DNA of 64,000 nt, from positions 992,001-1,056,000 of the forward strand of contig CAWEPI010000004.1 of the NCBI GenBank assembly GCA_963810945.1, read 5' to 3'. A program made the translations under genes and the position numbers. A model generated the notes under the pieces. That model made no database searches. It was not told the DNA's origin and saw nothing but the letters and a program-made list of their open reading frames with translations. The DNA comes from JAOUEA01 sp963810945. GTDB lineage: Bacteria; Actinomycetota; UBA4738; HRBIN12. Shown piece after piece: positions 15,832 through 25,551 of the stretch. Positions within the stretch are counted from its first letter, which is position 1; the number at the start of each line of letters is the position of its first letter.

Positions 15832-17102
15832 GCGGAGGCCTCCTTGAACGCCGTCGCGCCGAACGGACCGAGGACGGTGAGGGTCATCGGCTGCGACAGT
15901 ACCCGCTCCGCCACGCGGCGCGCATCGTCGATCGTGACGCGATCGATCCGCTTCAGCGACTGGTCGACGCTCAGGATCTCCCCGTGGGCGATCTCCGACT
16001 TCCCCAGCCTGCTCATGCGCCCGCCCGGGTCTTCCAGCGCGAGCACCATGGAGCCCTTCACATGGCCTTTGGCTCGATCGAACTCGACCTCGGTGAGTCC
16101 CCCGCCGGCCACGTCGGCCAGCTCGCGGCGGAGCAGCGCGATCACCTCCCCGGCGCGAGCGGGTGTGCACCCCGCGTACGCGGTGAAGAGCCCCGCCTCG
16201 GTGTACTGCGCGTGGTAGCTGTAGACGGAGTAGGCGAGCCCCCGCTTCTCGCGAACCTCCTGGAAGAGCCGCGAGGACATCCCCCCACCCAGCGCCGTGT
16301 TCACGATCTGGAACGCGAACCGATCCGGATCCGATCGCACGAGCCCGTTGGTTCCCAGGCAGATGTTGGCTTGCTCGGTCTTGCGCCGCTTCGTGAGGCT
16401 CCGGCCCGACGGCGTCGGCATGTGGATCGCCGCGCGGCGATTCCACACCGAGGGGTCGGTCGGGCGCACCTCGCGTCCGGTCTCCATCCGTTCGTGCAGC
16501 AACGCCACGAGATCCTCGTGCCTGAGGTTGCCCGCCGCCGCCACGACGAAGTTCCCCGGCACGTAGTGCCGGCGATAGAAGCGGCCCACCGATCCGGTCG
16601 TGGCGGCCTCGACCGTGCCGACCGTCCCGAGGATCGGTCGGCCGAGCGGATGCTCCGGCCAGAGCGTCCGCGTGAAGAGATCGTGCGCGACGTCCTCGGG
16701 GGAATCCTCGTGCATGTTGATCTCTTCCAGGATCACCTGACGCTCGGCGTCGAGGTCCGCCTTGCGGATCACGGTGTGCTGCACCATGTCCGCGAGGTGA
16801 TCCACGGCCATCTCGAGGTCCCGATCCAGCACGCGCGCGTAGTAGCACGTGTACTCCTTGGCGGTGAACGCGTTCACGTCGCCGCCGACGGCGTCGAACT
16901 CCTCCGCGATCTGACGCGCCGTGCGCGTCTTGGTGCCCTTGAAGAGCAGGTGCTCCAGGAAGTGACTGGACCCGCTGATATCGGGGCGCTCGTCGCGCGA
17001 GCCCGCGAGCACCCAGAAGCCCAGCGAGACGGAGCGGACGCCTGGCATCCGCTCCGTCACGACCCGGAGGCCCGAGCTGAACTCGGTCCTACGGATGGGC
17101 AT
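15828..17102 (-). CDS. M16 family zinc peptidase (pitrilysin-like)
   Basis: This metallopeptidase has the inverted zinc motif HFLEH (residues 47-51) and downstream Glu in the DLDAERQVILEEINMHEDSP block, so the active site is intact. Both M16 core halves are present in 424 residues (inactive C-terminal half with TEVEFDRAKGHVKGSM). It follows pnp by 3 bp, the common pnp-pepM16-dapB order in actinobacteria. Bacterial relatives process peptides; the substrate here is unknown. Confidence 0.93.
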   Translation of the reverse strand: MPIRRTEFSSGLRVVTERMPGVRSVSLGFWVLAGSRDERPDISGSSHFLEHLLFKGTKTRTARQIAEEFDAVGGDVNAFTAKEYTCYYARVLDRDLEMAVDHLADMVQHTVIRKADLDAERQVILEEINMHEDSPEDVAHDLFTRTLWPEHPLGRPILGTVGTVEAATTGSVGRFYRRHYVPGNFVVAAAGNLRHEDLVALLHERMETGREVRPTDPSVWNRRAAIHMPTPSGRSLTKRRKTEQANICLGTNGLVRSDPDRFAFQIVNTALGGGMSSRLFQEVREKRGLAYSVYSYHAQYTEAGLFTAYAGCTPARAGEVIALLRRELADVAGGGLTEVEFDRAKGHVKGSMVLALEDPGGRMSRLGKSEIAHGEILSVDQSLKRIDRVTIDDARRVAERVLSQPMTLTVLGPFGATAFKEASA

Positions 17103-17105
17103 CGG

Positions 17106-19484
17106 TCACTCGGGGGTCGGCGCGTCGGTCGTGGGCGTCGAGGCCGAGACCTCGCCACCCTCGCTCGGCCGCTCGTCGCGGAACCGGCGACCGCGCTCGC
17201 GGTCGCCGCCGCCCCCGCCGCCGCTCCGTCCGCCGCGGTCGCGCCCGCCGCGGTCCCGATCGCGGCCACCGCCGCCACGGCCGCCGCGGTCACGCCGCTC
17301 GCCGCCGCCCGATTCGTCGGCCTGTCCCTCGGGGATGGCCCACTCCTCGCCGATCGGCTTCAGGCTGATCTTGCCCTGGGCGTCGATGTCCTCGACGAGC
17401 ACCCGGATCGTGTCGCCCTCCTTGACGGCCTCCTCGACGCTCTGCAGGCGCTTGCCCCGCCCGAGCTTCGAGATGTGCACCAGTCCGTCGCGGCCGGGAA
17501 CCAGGTTCACGAAGGCGCCGAAGGTCGTGGTCTTCACGACGGTGCCCTCGTACTCCTCGCCGACCAGCACCGGGCGGGGGTTGGCGATGTCGTTGATCAT
17601 CTGCGCGGCCTGGTCGGCGCCCTCGCCGCCCGTGATCGAACCGATGTGCACCGTGCCGTCGTCCTGGATGTCGATATCGGCACCCGTGAGCGCGATGATC
17701 TCGTTGATCCGCTTGCCCTTGGGGCCGATCACCTCGCCGATCTTGTCGACCGGGATCTGGATGCTGATGATCCGCGGAGCCTTGACGTTCACCTCGTCGC
17801 GGGGAGCCTCGATCGCCGTCTCCATCACGTCGAGGATCTGGAACCGGGCGTCGCGCGCCTGCTTCAGCGCGTCGGCCAGCACCTCGCCGGGGAGGCCGGT
17901 GACCTTCATGTCGAGCTGGATCGCGGTGACGAACTCGCGCGTGCCGGCCACCTTGAAGTCCATGTCGCCGAGCGCGTCCTCGGCGCCGAGGATGTCCGTG
18001 AGGGTCACGAACTTGCCGTCGTCGGCGATCATGCCCATCGCGATGCCCGCCACCGGTGCCTTGATCGGCACGCCGGCGTCCATCAGCGAGAGCGTGGAGC
18101 CGCACACGGAGGCCATCGAGGTCGAGCCGTTGGAGCTCAACACGTCGGAGACCAGACGGAGCGCGTACGGGAACTCATCCTCGCTGGGAACCACCGGGAC
18201 GAGGGCCCGCTCGGCGAGCGCCCCGTGCCCGATCTCGCGCCTGCGCGGCGAACCAACGCGGCCGGTCTCGCCCGTGGAGAACGGCGGGAAGTTGTAGTGG
18301 TGCATGTACCGCTTGGAGTCCTCCAGGTCGAGGGTGTCGATCTGTTGGGTCATCCGCAGCATGCCGAGGGTCGTGATGTTGAGGACCTGGGTGTCTCCGC
18401 GACTGAACAGCGCCGAGCCATGCGCGCGCTTCAAGACGCCGACCTCGGCCGAGAGCGGACGGATCTCCGTCGGCGTGCGCCCGTCGAGGCGGATCCCTTC
18501 GTCGATCACGCGCTTGCGCATGACCTTCTTCTGGACCTGCTTCCACGCCGGGCCGAACTCGGCCATGCGGGAGGGCGCGTCCTCACCCAGCTGGTTCGCG
18601 ACGTGCTCCTTGGTCTCGGCCTTGAGGGCGTCGAGCTTGGCCTCGCGCTCCGCCTTGTCGGGCACGATGGCCTCGCCCAGGCGGTCCTTCGCGAACGCGG
18701 CGACGAGCTCGTAGACGTCCTCGCCGAAGAGCGGACGGGGCTCCCAGGTCTGCTCGGTGACACCGACGGCGTCTACGAGCTCCCGCTGGAAGTCGATCAG
18801 CTGCCCGATGGCGACCTTGGCGGCCTCGAGGCCTTCGGCCACCGTCTCCTCGGTGGGAGCGGCGGCACCGGACGCGAGGAGGTCCCACGTGTTGTCGGGC
18901 GCCTCACCCTCGATCATGAGGACGTCGATCACGCCGGCCTCGTTGCGACGCCCGGCGACGACCACGTCGAACGTGGCCTCCTCGACCTCCTGGAAGGTCG
19001 GGTTGACGGACCATTGGCCGTCGATCAGGGCCATCCGTACGGAGGCGACCGGACCGTCGAACGGGAGACCCGCCAGACAGGTCGCGACCGACGCCGCGTT
19101 CATGGCGGGGATGTCGTAGGGGTTCTCCCCGTCGACACCCAGGACGGTGATGATGACCTGGACCTCGTCGCGGAAGCCCTCCTGGAAGGTGGGACGCAGG
19201 GGGCGGTCGATCAGGCGGCACGTCAGGATGGCCGTCTCGGACGGACGGCCCTCACGCCGGAAGAAGGAGCCGGGGATCCTCCCGGCCGCGTACATCCGCT
19301 CTTCGACATCGATCGTGAGCGGGAAGAAGTCGATCCCCTCGCGGGGGGCGCTGCGGACACAGGTCGCGAGGACCTGCGTCTCGCCGTAGGTGACCATGAC
19401 GGCGCCGTCGGCGAGCCGCGCCATCTTGCCGGCCTCGAACGTCAGGGTCTGGTTCCCGATCTGTCGGGAAAGGGTGGTGGCCAT
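17106..19484 (-). CDS. pnp: Polynucleotide phosphorylase with Arg/Gly-rich tail
   Basis: PNPase degrades RNA 3'-5' with phosphate and can make ppGpp or RNA tails in actinobacteria. The 792-residue protein has two RNase PH domains, a KH domain (IQIPVDKIGEVIGPKGKRIN) and an S1 domain (GEEYEGTVVKTTTFGAFVNL). After S1 comes a 60-residue tail of repeated RGG/RDRGG units, found in some actinobacterial PNPases, likely an RNA-binding or disordered extension. The start is supported by GGAGG ahead of the ATG. The frame is intact. It lies downstream of rpsO as usual. Confidence 0.97.
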   Translation of the reverse strand: MATTLSRQIGNQTLTFEAGKMARLADGAVMVTYGETQVLATCVRSAPREGIDFFPLTIDVEERMYAAGRIPGSFFRREGRPSETAILTCRLIDRPLRPTFQEGFRDEVQVIITVLGVDGENPYDIPAMNAASVATCLAGLPFDGPVASVRMALIDGQWSVNPTFQEVEEATFDVVVAGRRNEAGVIDVLMIEGEAPDNTWDLLASGAAAPTEETVAEGLEAAKVAIGQLIDFQRELVDAVGVTEQTWEPRPLFGEDVYELVAAFAKDRLGEAIVPDKAEREAKLDALKAETKEHVANQLGEDAPSRMAEFGPAWKQVQKKVMRKRVIDEGIRLDGRTPTEIRPLSAEVGVLKRAHGSALFSRGDTQVLNITTLGMLRMTQQIDTLDLEDSKRYMHHYNFPPFSTGETGRVGSPRRREIGHGALAERALVPVVPSEDEFPYALRLVSDVLSSNGSTSMASVCGSTLSLMDAGVPIKAPVAGIAMGMIADDGKFVTLTDILGAEDALGDMDFKVAGTREFVTAIQLDMKVTGLPGEVLADALKQARDARFQILDVMETAIEAPRDEVNVKAPRIISIQIPVDKIGEVIGPKGKRINEIIALTGADIDIQDDGTVHIGSITGGEGADQAAQMINDIANPRPVLVGEEYEGTVVKTTTFGAFVNLVPGRDGLVHISKLGRGKRLQSVEEAVKEGDTIRVLVEDIDAQGKISLKPIGEEWAIPEGQADESGGGERRDRGGRGGGGRDRDRGGRDRGGRSGGGGGGDRERGRRFRDERPSEGGEVSASTPTTDAPTPE

Positions 19485-19715
19485 GGGCCGTTCCTCCTTG
19501 ATGAGCTGTCGCGGGGGCGGGTGCCCTCGCGTCGGTGCGGGAGGAGGTGGACTGGCCGATTCTCAGTGGTGGGCCTCCGGACCTTGGAGCCGATCCGGAA
19601 GCTCGCTACTGATAACCGACCGCGGGTGGTTCCCACCTCCGGTGGACGGAGCCGGTGGGTCGAACGGCATCACTCCTCGCGGAGGCGCGCCCTCGGGCGA
19701 CCTCCGATGGTGCAT
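19485..19715 (-). promoter_or_regulatory. rpsO-pnp intergenic region with hairpin candidates
   Basis: This 231-bp gap holds no gene. CCCACC at 19632-19637 can pair with GGTGGG at 19654-19659, forming a stem in the pnp leader. In other bacteria the rpsO-pnp gap carries the structure used for PNPase autoregulation; whether this one does is inference. Confidence 0.35.
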
Positions 19716-19988
19716 CTAGCGACGCAGACCGAGCCGCGCGATCAGCGCGCGGTACCGCTCGATGTCCTCGTTCTTGAGGTACTCGAGCAGGCGACGGCGC
19801 CGGCCCACCATCTTCAGGAGGCCGCGGCGCGACGCGTGGTCGTGCTTGTGCGTCTTGAGGTGCTCCGTGAGGTCGGCGATGCGCTTGGTCAGCACCGCGA
19901 TCTGGACCTCCGCGGACCCGGTGTCGCCCGCGCTGCGGGCATACTCCGAGATGATCTGCGTCTTCTCGTCTTTGGTCAGTGTCGTCAT
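19716..19988 (-). CDS. rpsO: 30S ribosomal protein S15
   Basis: S15 binds 16S rRNA early in small-subunit assembly. The 90-residue length and the signature LTEHLKTHKHDHASRRGLLK followed by MVGRRRRLLEYL are fully canonical. A -10-like TAGCCT on the minus strand at 20001-20006 lies 12 nt before the ATG, so the leader would be only a few nucleotides. pnp follows downstream. Confidence 0.97.
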   Translation of the reverse strand: MTTLTKDEKTQIISEYARSAGDTGSAEVQIAVLTKRIADLTEHLKTHKHDHASRRGLLKMVGRRRRLLEYLKNEDIERYRALIARLGLRR

Positions 19989-20003
19989 GGTCAGTTGCTA
20001 AGG

Positions 20004-21379
20004 CTACCAGCGGTCACGCTCAGGTGACCCGAGCCCGCGCCCACCCGCGACCGGTCGGACCCGCCCCACGGCGTTCGTGACCGCCTCCACCACGTGTGCC
20101 CGGCGGTCCCGAAGATCGGTCAGGGACGACCTGGGCCCCGTGAGGCGGGCGAGGTCCAGCCGCGCCCGCCGTCCCCTGAGGATCCGGTCGAGGACCCACA
20201 GCGCGACGAGCCCGCAGAACGGACCGAGGAACGCCGTCATGATCCAGGGGTGGCCGACCCGTCCGGAGAGGAGCCAGGCGCAGATCATCCACGTGATCGG
20301 GAAGCCGACGAGGGCGAGGAGGAACTTCACCGTGGCCCTGGTCACCGGCGCCATCGTGGGCCGCCCCGACAGATGCACGAGCAGTCCAGGCACCCCGTCG
20401 ACCACGAGGCCCGCGAGGGCGAAGGGCAGGGCGATCACCGTCAGGAGCGAGGCGAGCAGGTGGACCCGATGGAACCGGCCCTCCGCGGCGGCCGCCACGG
20501 ACGCGTCGCCCACGGCGTTGGCCTCGAGGGCCGCTCGATACGTCTCGGCGGCAGACCGCACCTCCGTGCGCCCCGACGAGTCGGCCAGCCTCGCGGCGAG
20601 CTCGTCCACGGTCGACAGCGGCGGGGTCCACCCTTCGCCGGCCTCGGCGGGTCGCAACGCGACCTGCGCCGCCGTGGCGAGGGCATCGAGCTCGGCGGCA
20701 TCGCGGAACGACAGGGCCGCGTGACCGAGCCGCGTCTCGAACCTCGTCCGTGAGCGCGTGCACCGCCTCACGGTCGTCCTCGCCGCCCGCCGAGCCCGGC
20801 TGGAGGAACGCGCCGATCTCTTCGTCGAGCATGAGCGGGCGGCCCACGCGCACGTACGCCCGCGAGCGTGCCGAGGCCTTGTCCTCGTACATCAGCCCGA
20901 CCGGGACGATGGCGACGCCGCTCACCCCCGCCGCCCGCGCGCCGAGCGCGATCCGGGCCGCCCCCGTCTTCACCGGCAAGCAGGTGCGTGGCGTCGCTCG
21001 CCCGGCCTTCGGGGAAGAGCGCCACGACACCCCCCTCGCGCAGCACCTCGTGGCACCGGTCGAAGGTTCCCCGGTTGTGGTCGGTGGGGCCATCCACGGC
21101 GCGATAGACGGGGATCGCCCCCGCGAACGCCAGGAGCGGCCGGGTGATCACGTACTTCCAGAGCGATGCCGTCGCGAGGAACCGTGGCAACCGCGGAAGC
21201 ACGCTCGCGAGCAGCGCCGGATCGACGAAGCCGCCGCCGTGGTTGGCCACCACCACCACCGGGCCCTCGCGCGGGAACCGATCGCGACCGGCCACCTCGA
21301 CGCTGCGGAACCATCCGAACGCGGCGATGTCTGCGATCCACCCGAGCAGGCGGTCCAACAGCGTGTCGCATCGCCGCAT
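20004..21379 (-). CDS. 1-acyl-glycerol-phosphate acyltransferase-like protein (two frameshifts)
   Basis: The N-terminal half is a PlsC/GPAT-type acyltransferase: VVVVANHGGGFVDPALLA (the H...D motif), AIPVYRAVDG, and VVALFPEGRASD. The C-terminal half has an alpha-helical stretch and two or three membrane helices (LLASLLTVIALPFALAG; FLLALVGFPITWMICAWLL). Reading it as one gene requires removing one base near 20980 (CTTGCC for CTGCC, restoring LLPVKTGAARIALG) and one near 20741. Restored length is about 457 residues. The precise acyl acceptor is unknown. It is divergent from the DUF998 gene, with starts 22 bp apart. Confidence 0.72.
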
Positions 21380-21401
21380 CCTGCCAGAGGCGAGGGCTAG
21401 G

Positions 21402-22047
21402 ATGCCGCGCGTGGGGACGAGGGCGTCACGTCTGCGGGCCGCGTGCGGTCTGGCGGGACCGGCGGCGTTCACGGCGGCCTGGGCCGTGGGCACCTTGCGC
21501 CAGCCCGCCTACTCGGCGGCGAACGAGCACATCAGCGGGCTCGCCGCCCACGACGCCAGGGCGCCGCACATCATGGTCTCGGGGTTCCTCGTGCTCGGCG
21601 CGTGCACGGTGCTGTTCGCCAGGGAACTCTCCGATCGACTGGGCGGCGTCGAGCGGGCCGGGCCGGGCCCGTCCCTGATGGGGATCTCCGGTCTGGCCGT
21701 GATGGCCGCCGGTGCCCTGCGCCGCGACCGCATGTCCAACTTCCCCCTCCCCGGGGAGGCGCTCGTCCGTCAGTCCTGGCGCAACGACGGGCACGACATC
21801 GCGTCCGTCGATCTCGCACGTGAGCGGCGCCGTCGGCATGCTGGCCCTCGCCCGCCGCTTCCGGAAGGACCCGCGCTGGCGGCGATGGACGATCCCTACC
21901 GTGGCGGCGGCCATCGTGGGCAGCGGGCTGAGCGGATCCTTCGCGCGCGAGGTCACGCGCCCGGGGAACGGGATCCTGCAGCGCACCGCGGTCTCGATCC
22001 CACTCGGGTACGAGAGCGCCCTGGCCGTGCGGCTGATGCGCGACTAG
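21402..22047 (+). CDS. DUF998-like membrane protein (frameshifted)
   Basis: This is a small multi-pass membrane protein, with an opening LRAACGLAGPAAFTAAWAVG helix, then PAYSAANEHISGLAAHDARA (the DUF998-like NYISxLG-type region), and further hydrophobic helices. The frame breaks near 21810, where an extra G separates GHDIASV from ISHVSGAVGMLALA. Restored length is about 214 residues. The function of DUF998 proteins is unknown. Its 3' end meets the ribF 3' end, convergently. Confidence 0.6.
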
Positions 22048-22987
22048 CGTGAGCTCCGCGTCGGGAACGAGGGCCCGCGTGCGCTCCACGTCGACGGCGA
22101 TCGCCTCGACCAGCTCCTCGACGCTGTCGTAGCGGATCTCATCGCGCAGTCGGTGCCAGAACTCGACCGCGAGCGGCTCCCCCGCGAGATCGTCGCCCTC
22201 GAAGTCCAGGAGGAACGCCTCGACGTGCAGGGGCTCCACGCCGAAGGTCGGGTTCGTGCCCACGTCGATCGCGGCCCGGTACCGACGGCCTCGCAGCTCG
22301 GCGACGCCCGCGTAGATGCCTTGTCCCGGAAGCAACAGGCGCGGCCAGGTGCGCAGGTTCGCCGTGGGGTACCCGAGTCCCCGGCCGCGTCCGTGGCCCG
22401 AGACCACCTCGCCGTCGAGGACGAACCGACGACCGAGGGCGATGGTGGGCCACGCGAGGTCTCCCGCGGCGAGGGCGTCGCGCACCGACGTCGATGACAC
22501 GCGGTTCCCGTCCACCTCCACGAGCGCCACGCCCTCGGCCGACATCCCGAACGGGGCGCCCAGCCCGGGCAGGGTCTCGATCGTCCCCGCGGCCTTGTGA
22601 CCGAAGGTGAAGTTCGCGCCCATCGCCGCGTGACGCGCGTGGAGGCCCCCCACCAGGACGTCGCGCACGAACCCCTCGGCGGGGATCCGCGAGAACGCCG
22701 ACGTCGAACACGAGGACCACCAGGACGTCGATCCCGGTTCCCTCGATCAGGGCCGCCTTGCGCTCGACCGTCGTGAGGAGCCGGGGTTCGCGCCCGGGCG
22801 TGAGCACCTCGCGCGGGTGCCGGTCGAACGTGACCGCCACCGATCGCATCGCGCGTTCGCGGGCCCGCTCCACGGTCGTCGTCAGCACGGCCCGATGGCC
22901 CAGGTGCACGCCGTCGAAGAAGCCCACGGTCACCACCGAGGGCTCGTCCGGCAGCGGGAGGGCCTCGAGCCCGTGGACGACATGCAT
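22044..22987 (-). CDS. ribF: Bifunctional riboflavin kinase/FAD synthetase (frameshifted)
   Basis: RibF makes FMN and FAD from riboflavin. The N-terminal FAD synthetase domain shows VVTVGFFDGVHLGHRAVL, and the kinase domain shows GHGRGRGLGYPTANLRTWP and GIYAGVAELRG. The frame breaks near 22699: an extra G lies between VLVFDV and AFSRIPAEGFVRDV. The C-terminus is uncertain. The kinase frame reads on antisense to the DUF998 gene, whereas the TAG at 22044 is one frame away, directly after the normal end (DVERTRALVPDAELT), so another indel is likely there. truB lies downstream of a divergent island rather than adjacent. Confidence 0.88.
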
Positions 22988-23082
22988 GGCCCTGGAAGCC
23001 TAGCGGACCCTCGCGGGTGCCCCTCGGGAACGCGTGCGGGGTATCGTTACCCGCGTTGCCCGCGCCCCATCGAGGAGCACAG

Positions 23083-24776
23083 GTGGACGAGACCCTGTCG
23101 ACGAGCACCACACGAAACGCTCGGGGCACCGTCATGCGCGCCTTCGGCGGCCCTCGGGCGAGGCGCCGCCGCTGCCGCGCGAGGCCGGGTGGACGCGCTG
23201 GATCTGGGTCGGTGCGCGGGGTCGTGATCGTGGGCGCCGCCTTGTATGGCGTCGATGTACGGCGAGACCCGGCACCCCCCTCGCGATCGACGTCAGCATC
23301 CTGCGGTGGGCCGGAGGGCCTGCGCACCACCGTCACCGTCGACATCGCGAAGGTGATCAACTCGCTCGCCTCGGTCGCCGCGATCCTGGTGCTGCGCTGG
23401 ATAGCGATCCTGGTCCTCGCGTTCTACAAGCGATGGCGGCACCTCGCGGTGGCGCTCTTCACATGGGCCGTGATGGACCTGATCGCCACCCAGCTCCGCG
23501 TGACGCTCCTCCCGCCGCCGAGCGCTCATAGCCCCCGATACCCGTGATCGATGGGCCCACCGTGAACGGCATAGTGAACTATTTCTGGCCCGGCGCGGCA
23601 TTCGTCGCCCTCAGCATCACCTTGTTCAGCATGGTGTTCGCCATGGTGCCGGCAGGGCCCGCGCTCGAAGGTTCGCGGCGGCGTCGTGGCGCTGCTCGCG
23701 GCGGTGGGCTGCGCTCGCATCCTGCTGGCGGCGGTCTATCCGACGGCGGCGCTCTACGCCGTCATCCTCGGCGCCTGCGTCTCCTACCTGGTCTTCGAGT
23801 GGCTCTGCCCCGACGAGGCGTTCCCCGTCTCCTACGCGCGCGGTGGGAACGCGGCGCACCTGGATCTCGCCGGGAGTCGAGGCGCCGCCGTCCAACGCGC
23901 GATGCGGGACCAGCTCGGCATCGAGGTGACCGATGTGGAGGCGTTCGGCGACGAGGGCTCGGGCGGCTCCACGCCCCTGCTGATGACCACCGATGACGGG
24001 TCGCGACTCTTCGGCAAGATCCTCGCGACGAGCCACGTGCGCGCCGACCGCTGGTACCGGATGGGACGCACGATCCTCTACGGGCAGCTCGAGGACGAGA
24101 CCCCGTTCAGCTCGGTGCGGCGGCTGATCGAGTACGAGGACTACGCCCTACGCGTGCTGGACGACGACGGCTTCCGCGTCGCCAAGACCTACGGGATCGT
24201 GGAGCTCACCCCGAACCGCGAGTACCTGCTGCCCACGGAGTTCTTCGAGGACTCCGAGACGCTCGGGCATGCCGAGGTGAACGACGAGATCATCGACCAG
24301 GGCATGGCGCTCGTCCGCAGGCTCTGGGACGAGGGGCTCGCGCACCGCGACATCAAGCCGGCCAACCTCCTCGTCGTCGACGGACACCTGCAGCTGATCG
24401 ACGTCTCCGGCCTCGAGAACCGGCCTTCGCCCTGGCGTCAGGCGCGTGGACCTCGCGAACATGATGCTGGTGATGGCGCTGCGCTCCGACGCGCGAGACG
24501 GTCTACGACATCTCGCAGCGCTACTTCACGCCCGACGAGGTGGGCGAGGCGTTCGCCTGCGCCGTGGGACTCGCGATCCCCACCGAGCTCCAGCGTCACC
24601 TGAAGGAGGACGGGCGCGGCCTGGTGGACGAGTTCAAGCGCCTGGCTCCACCACACGCCCCGGTATCGATCCAGCGATGGAGCGCCGGCGGATCGCCTTC
24701 ACCGTGGCCGGGATCGTCGGCGTCGTGTTCGTCGCCGAGATCGCCTACGCCATGATCCAGCGCGGGGATCCCATGA
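23083..24776 (+). CDS. Membrane-anchored atypical kinase with PAP2-like N-terminal region (many frameshifts)
   Basis: The start is taken at a GTG with GAGGAG in front. The restored protein has about five membrane helices (AAILVLRWIAILVLAF; LAVALFTWAVMDLIA; YFWPGAAFVALSITLF) resembling a PAP2 domain without its catalytic motifs. A kinase domain follows, with Lys in GSRLFGKIL, HRDIKPANLLVVDG (catalytic loop) and LIDVSGLE (metal Asp), then ARRYFTP-like helices and a last membrane helix near 24720. The frame changes near 23150, 23210, 23254, 23278, 23316, 23530, 23680, 24444, 24493, 24680 and 24773; most are resolved by removing one base. The TGA at 24774 overlaps the PAP2 ATG. Substrate unknown. 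It may be a decaying gene. Confidence 0.55.
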
Positions 24777-25544
24777 GCGGCGAGCGGCGCCGAGCGCCCG
24801 CACCGCGCCATGCTCCACAGGCCGTACCTCGGTCTTGGCGCCGGCCTCTGCCTCCTCGGGGCCTTCACGGTGCTCACCCTCGCCGTCGGTTCGCAGGCCG
24901 ACCGGGTCGCGCCCGCCACCGCGTTCGCGCCGATCGGGCGCTTCGATCAGTCGGTCTTCAGCGCGGTGCAGCACATCAACGATTCGTTCCTCACGCCGCT
25001 CGCGAAGACGCTGAACTTCCTGGGGGGAGGAACGTTCAGCATCCCCTTCCGCGCCGCGCTGCGTCGATCCTGCTGTTGATCCTCCGCCGGTTCCGTCACG
25101 CGATCGCGTTCGCGTTGACGTGGGTCCTGTCGGAGGCTGCGCTTACCTGGGTGAAGACGGGGATCGATCGCGGACGCCCGCCCGTCTCCGTTCGCCGCCA
25201 CGAACGGTCCCTCGTATCCGTCGGGCCACTCCGTCGCCGGCGCGGCGATCGGCATCGCCTTGGTGATCGCCTTCATCCCCGCCGGGCACAAACGCCGCGT
25301 GTGGGAGTGGGCGGCGGCGGGCTTCGCCCTGCTGATGGGCTGCTCGCGCGTCTACCTGAACGCGCACTGGTTCTCCGACGCGCTCGGCGGCGTGTTCCTG
25401 GGCGCCGGCATCGCGCTCACGGTCGCGGCGCTCGTGGCGCTCACCGACCGCCGCGTGATAGGCCACACACCGTCGGACGAGGTGTGGCGGGAGGGCGGCA
25501 CGATGCGAGGGGCTCCGACGGGCGACGCCGCCGATCCCGCCTGA
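24773..25544 (+). CDS. PAP2 family phosphatase (frameshifted)
   Basis: All three PAP2 motifs are present once the frame is restored: KTGIDRGRPP (KxxxxxxRP), YPSGHSVAG (PSGH), and SRVYLNAHWFSD (SRxxxxxHxxxD). It has about five or six membrane helices. Enzymes of this family dephosphorylate lipid phosphates such as undecaprenyl pyrophosphate or phosphatidic acid on the outer membrane face. Frame changes lie near 24808, 25063 and 25184. The ATG at 24773 overlaps the stop of the kinase gene, so they form one operon. It is convergent with the flippase-like gene, 7 bp apart. Confidence 0.75.
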
Positions 25545-25551
25545 GGGTCGG

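Noticed and set aside
15984..20027. A plus-strand open frame of 1347 codons
   Set aside because: It runs antisense to the M16 peptidase, pnp and rpsO, all with strong family motifs; long open antisense frames are expected in DNA this GC-rich.
23034..23082. Kinase gene starting at the GTG at 23034
   Set aside because: It has no ribosome site; the GTG at 23083 has GAGGAG in front. The frame structure here is too damaged to exclude it fully.
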